The position numbers and the translations under genes are program-made. From the NCBI GenBank assembly GCA_900544905.1, contig UQXF01000123.1, positions 1-7,097 of the forward strand: a stretch of DNA of 7,097 nt, given 5' to 3'. Origin of the DNA: an uncultured Clostridium sp. (GTDB lineage: Bacteria; Bacillota; Clostridia; Lachnospirales; Lachnospiraceae). The notes below the pieces were generated by a model that saw only the letters and a list, made by a program, of their open reading frames with translations, had not been told where the DNA came from and did not search any database. Below, one piece after another: positions 5,663-7,097 of this stretch; the stretch's first letter is position 1, and the number at the start of each line of letters is the position of its first letter.

Positions 5663-6559
5663 ATGTTCGGAGTATATTTTGGTAAGTATTTAGTAGATAA
5701 GGGTATTTTGACCCAGGAGCAATATAATTTAATCATGTCAGATAGTAAGAATACCAGAGTAAAGATGGGATTACTTGCAGTTGAATCCGGGTATATGACA
5801 ACAGAGCAGGCAGATGAGGTGAATAATCTGCAGCAGACACAGGACAAGAGGTTCGGTGATATTGCAGTGGAGAAGGGATATCTGACAGAGGAGCAGGTCG
5901 AAAAGCTGTTAGAGAAGCAGGGAGAAGAATATCTGTTATTTGTACAGGCATTGATTGAGCAGAATATTCTGACTTTGGAACAGATTCAGAGTGAGTTGAA
6001 TGCATATAAGAAATCAGAGCATTACTCCGCATCGGATATTGAAGCCATTAAGAGCGGAGATGTAGACAGAATTGTACCGGTATTTGTAAAGGATGAATCC
6101 ATACCAGCCCTTGTCAGGGAATACATTGCATTGACGGCAAGAAATATTGTCCGTTTTATCGACCGGTATTTCCGCATGGAAAAGGTAGAGAAGATTACAG
6201 AGTATACATCCGCCTATGTTGCCGCACAGGAGCTGGACGGTGCCCATAAGATTTTCACCGGTTTTTGCGGGGATGGACAGGGAATTAAAGTTATCGCACA
6301 GGAATATGCACAGGAGGAATTTGATGCTGTGGATTTGGATGTTTTAGATGCGGCATGTGAGTTCCTGAATTGTAATAATGGTCTGTATGCGACAAAGCTA
6401 AGCTATGAAGATGTGGATATTGATATGTGTCCGCCGATTATGAAGGAAGAGATGACCACAATTCAGACAGAGGGAGATATGTTCAGAGTACCGGTATATG
6501 TGAAGGGCAAAGCAGTGGATTTGATTGTATGCATTGGAGCAGAATGTGCTTTGAATTAA
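5663..6559 (+). CDS. CheX-type phosphatase with N-terminal MshEN-like (possible cyclic-di-GMP-binding) repeats
   Basis: The 298-residue cytoplasmic protein has two parts. Residues 5-115 are four motifs starting at residues 5, 34, 63 and 92, each 24 long with 5-residue spacers. Motif 3 (63-86) fits the MshEN/GspE N-terminal cyclic-di-GMP motif: R63, G65, V69, G72, L74, V79, L83, Q86. Motif 2 (34-57) has K34, G36, G43 and Q57. Motifs 1 and 4 are degenerate. Residues about 125-290 resemble CheX/CheC, which remove phosphate from CheY-P. They carry the catalytic pair E233 and N236 in ACEFLNCNNG, matching the ExxN signature, and a C-terminal strand region (VPVYVKGKAVDLIVCIG). The gene lies 14 nt upstream of a CheY-like receiver, its likely substrate, and is divergent from a GGDEF-EAL gene. 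The CheX fold is well supported; binding of cyclic-di-GMP is an inference from the motifs and could be lost, with the repeats serving only as a protein-contact domain. Confidence 0.85.
   Translation: MFGVYFGKYLVDKGILTQEQYNLIMSDSKNTRVKMGLLAVESGYMTTEQADEVNNLQQTQDKRFGDIAVEKGYLTEEQVEKLLEKQGEEYLLFVQALIEQNILTLEQIQSELNAYKKSEHYSASDIEAIKSGDVDRIVPVFVKDESIPALVREYIALTARNIVRFIDRYFRMEKVEKITEYTSAYVAAQELDGAHKIFTGFCGDGQGIKVIAQEYAQEEFDAVDLDVLDAACEFLNCNNGLYATKLSYEDVDIDMCPPIMKEEMTTIQTEGDMFRVPVYVKGKAVDLIVCIGAECALN
5675..6007 (+). repeat. Four in-frame 29-residue (87-bp) repeat units coding MshEN-like motifs
   Basis: Units begin at 5675, 5762, 5849 and 5936, exactly 87 bp apart, and each codes a 24-residue motif plus a 5-residue spacer. 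The shared pattern is a hydrophobic-Gly start, then Gly (Asn in unit 4) at motif position 10, an aliphatic residue or Met at 12, Thr at 13, Glu-Gln at 15-16, and a Gln at 24 in units 2 and 3. Similarity is at protein level; the DNA has diverged, so this is an old duplication rather than a recent tandem repeat. Confidence 0.8.
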
Positions 6560-6573
6560 ATGGGAGGCAGGTT

Positions 6574-6933
6574 ATGATAAAAATATTAATTGTAGATGAT
6601 TCAAGAACATCAAGAAAGATACTAAAGGGAATATTGGAGAATGCAGGCTATGAGGTGATTGGAGAAGCAACCAACGGACAGGAAGGCTACGACAGATATG
6701 TTGAGTTAAAGCCGGATGTTGTGACAATGGATATCACAATGCCGGTGCTGGACGGAATCGAGGCGCTTAAGAAGATTAAGGGCGAGTATCCGGAGGCAAA
6801 GGTTATTATGGTTACAGCGGCAGGACAGAAGACCAAGATGGTTGAGGCTGTTCAGAACGGAGCAAACGAATTTGTTTCCAAGCCATTTGAACCGGAGCAG
6901 TTAAAGGCAATTATTGATAAAGTAGCCGGGTGA
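6574..6933 (+). CDS. CheY-like single-domain response regulator
   Basis: The 119-residue protein is a receiver domain alone, with no output domain. Acidic-pocket residues D8 and D9, phospho-acceptor D53 (MDITMP), T81 (VTAAG) and K103 (SKPF) are all present; the switch position before K103 carries F100. It would be phosphorylated by a histidine kinase encoded elsewhere (CheA or another) and act by binding a partner protein. The ATG at 6574 has GGGAGG (6562-6567) at 6 nt; longer in-frame starts overlap the CheX-type gene and lack this site. The stop TGA is followed directly by an in-frame TAA. The 14-nt gap and shared terminator place it in one operon with the CheX-type phosphatase, which makes it that protein's likely target. 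Whether it controls motility is not shown, as no flagellar gene is in the window. Confidence 0.95.
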   Translation: MIKILIVDDSRTSRKILKGILENAGYEVIGEATNGQEGYDRYVELKPDVVTMDITMPVLDGIEALKKIKGEYPEAKVIMVTAAGQKTKMVEAVQNGANEFVSKPFEPEQLKAIIDKVAG

Positions 6934-6960
6934 TAAATAGAAGCTTATATTCTACAGAAT

Positions 6961-6994
6961 GAAAGGTTTTCTCTTTTTTGGGAAGACCTTTTTC
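6961..6994 (+). terminator. Rho-independent terminator of the CheX-type/CheY-like operon
   Basis: AAAGGTTTTC (6962-6971) pairs with GAAGACCTTT (6982-6991) with one G-U pair; the loop is 10 nt and the stem runs into a T-rich tail (6989-6993). It lies 28 nt after the CheY-like stop. The remaining natural DNA (6995-7055) holds a small imperfect inverted repeat (7016-7024 with 7034-7042) and a TTGACT at 7030-7035 that could be a -35 box; any matching -10 is cut off by the adapter. Confidence 0.8.
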
Positions 6995-7055
6995 TTTGGA
7001 AAAATGTTACAGAAAAGGGTGAAGAATGTTTGACTTCACTTTCAAGTTATTATAT

Positions 7056-7097
7056 CTGTCTCTTATACACATCTGACGCTGCCGACGATCTTACGCG
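7056..7097 (+). other. Illumina Nextera adapter contamination (mosaic end, read-1 tail, index)
   Basis: CTGTCTCTTATACACATCT (7056-7074) is the 19-bp Tn5 mosaic end. It is followed without a break by GACGCTGCCGACGA (7075-7088), which together make the reverse complement of the Nextera read-1 transposase oligonucleotide. The next 8 bases, TCTTACGC (7089-7096), match the reverse complement of a standard i5 index (GCGTAAGA), and G7097 is the first base of the flow-cell primer part. The segment is a library artefact, not host DNA or a transposon, so the genuine sequence ends at about 7055. Confidence 0.97.

Noticed and set aside
6427..6573. Longer CheY-like frame starting at 6427
   Set aside because: It would overlap the CheX-type gene by over 130 bp with a non-family N-terminal extension and no ribosome binding site; the start at 6574 has GGGAGG at 6 nt and gives a standard receiver length.
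7056..7074. Tn5/IS50 mosaic end suggesting a transposon
   Set aside because: It is followed directly by synthetic adapter and index sequence, with no transposase or target duplication, so it is a library artefact.
1..7097. CRISPR array, insertion sequence or phage gene
   Set aside because: No short regularly spaced DNA repeats, transposase, integrase or structural phage protein can be seen on either strand.

Overview
The window looks like an accessory stretch of a low-GC Gram-positive genome of the Clostridia (Lachnospiraceae-like). Support comes from the AT-rich DNA, the strong AGGAGG-type ribosome binding sites, the sigma-A promoters with 17-bp spacers, a DUF1292 gene, a short TtcA-type protein, and a CheX/CheY pair beside a cache-type GGDEF-EAL protein. 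Genus cannot be fixed from the sequence alone.

Layout. Bases 1-245 (minus) hold the start of an FMN-dependent alpha-hydroxy-acid oxidising enzyme, cut by the window edge. This part is clearly more GC-rich (about 58% by hand count) than what follows. Bases 444-631 are a self-contained tRNA-Trp(CCA) unit with promoter and terminator. Bases 769-1417 carry an unrecognised 195-residue protein with a TTG start. A TtcA-like PP-loop tRNA thiolase (1477-2199, minus) converges on it and is divergent from a 75-residue unrecognised small protein (2422-2649, plus). A two-gene minus-strand operon follows: an 808-residue membrane GGDEF-EAL protein (3047-5473) and a DUF1292 protein (2718-3035) whose ribosome binding site overlaps the upstream stop codon. 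Divergent from that operon, a plus-strand operon encodes a CheX-type phosphatase with an unusual N-terminal repeat array (5663-6559) and a single-domain CheY-like receiver (6574-6933), closed by a terminator.

The most interesting part is the right half. The N-terminal half of the CheX-type protein consists of four repeats in exact 29-residue register. Repeats 2 and 3 match the 24-residue cyclic-di-GMP-binding motif of MshEN/GspE N-terminal domains, with the characteristic 5-residue spacer. The protein is encoded head-to-head with an enzyme that has intact catalytic motifs for making and breaking cyclic-di-GMP, and just upstream of a CheY-like receiver that a CheX-type domain could dephosphorylate. 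The neighbourhood therefore suggests a compact circuit: a cache-domain sensor sets local cyclic-di-GMP, the MshEN-CheX fusion reads it, and the phosphorylation state of the receiver is the output. The circuit is inferred; the motifs are seen.

The last 42 bases are not biological. They are an Illumina Nextera read-1 transposase adapter read through into an index, so the contig's true right end is about base 7055. Together with the composition step at the left end, this means the assembly of both ends should be treated with care.
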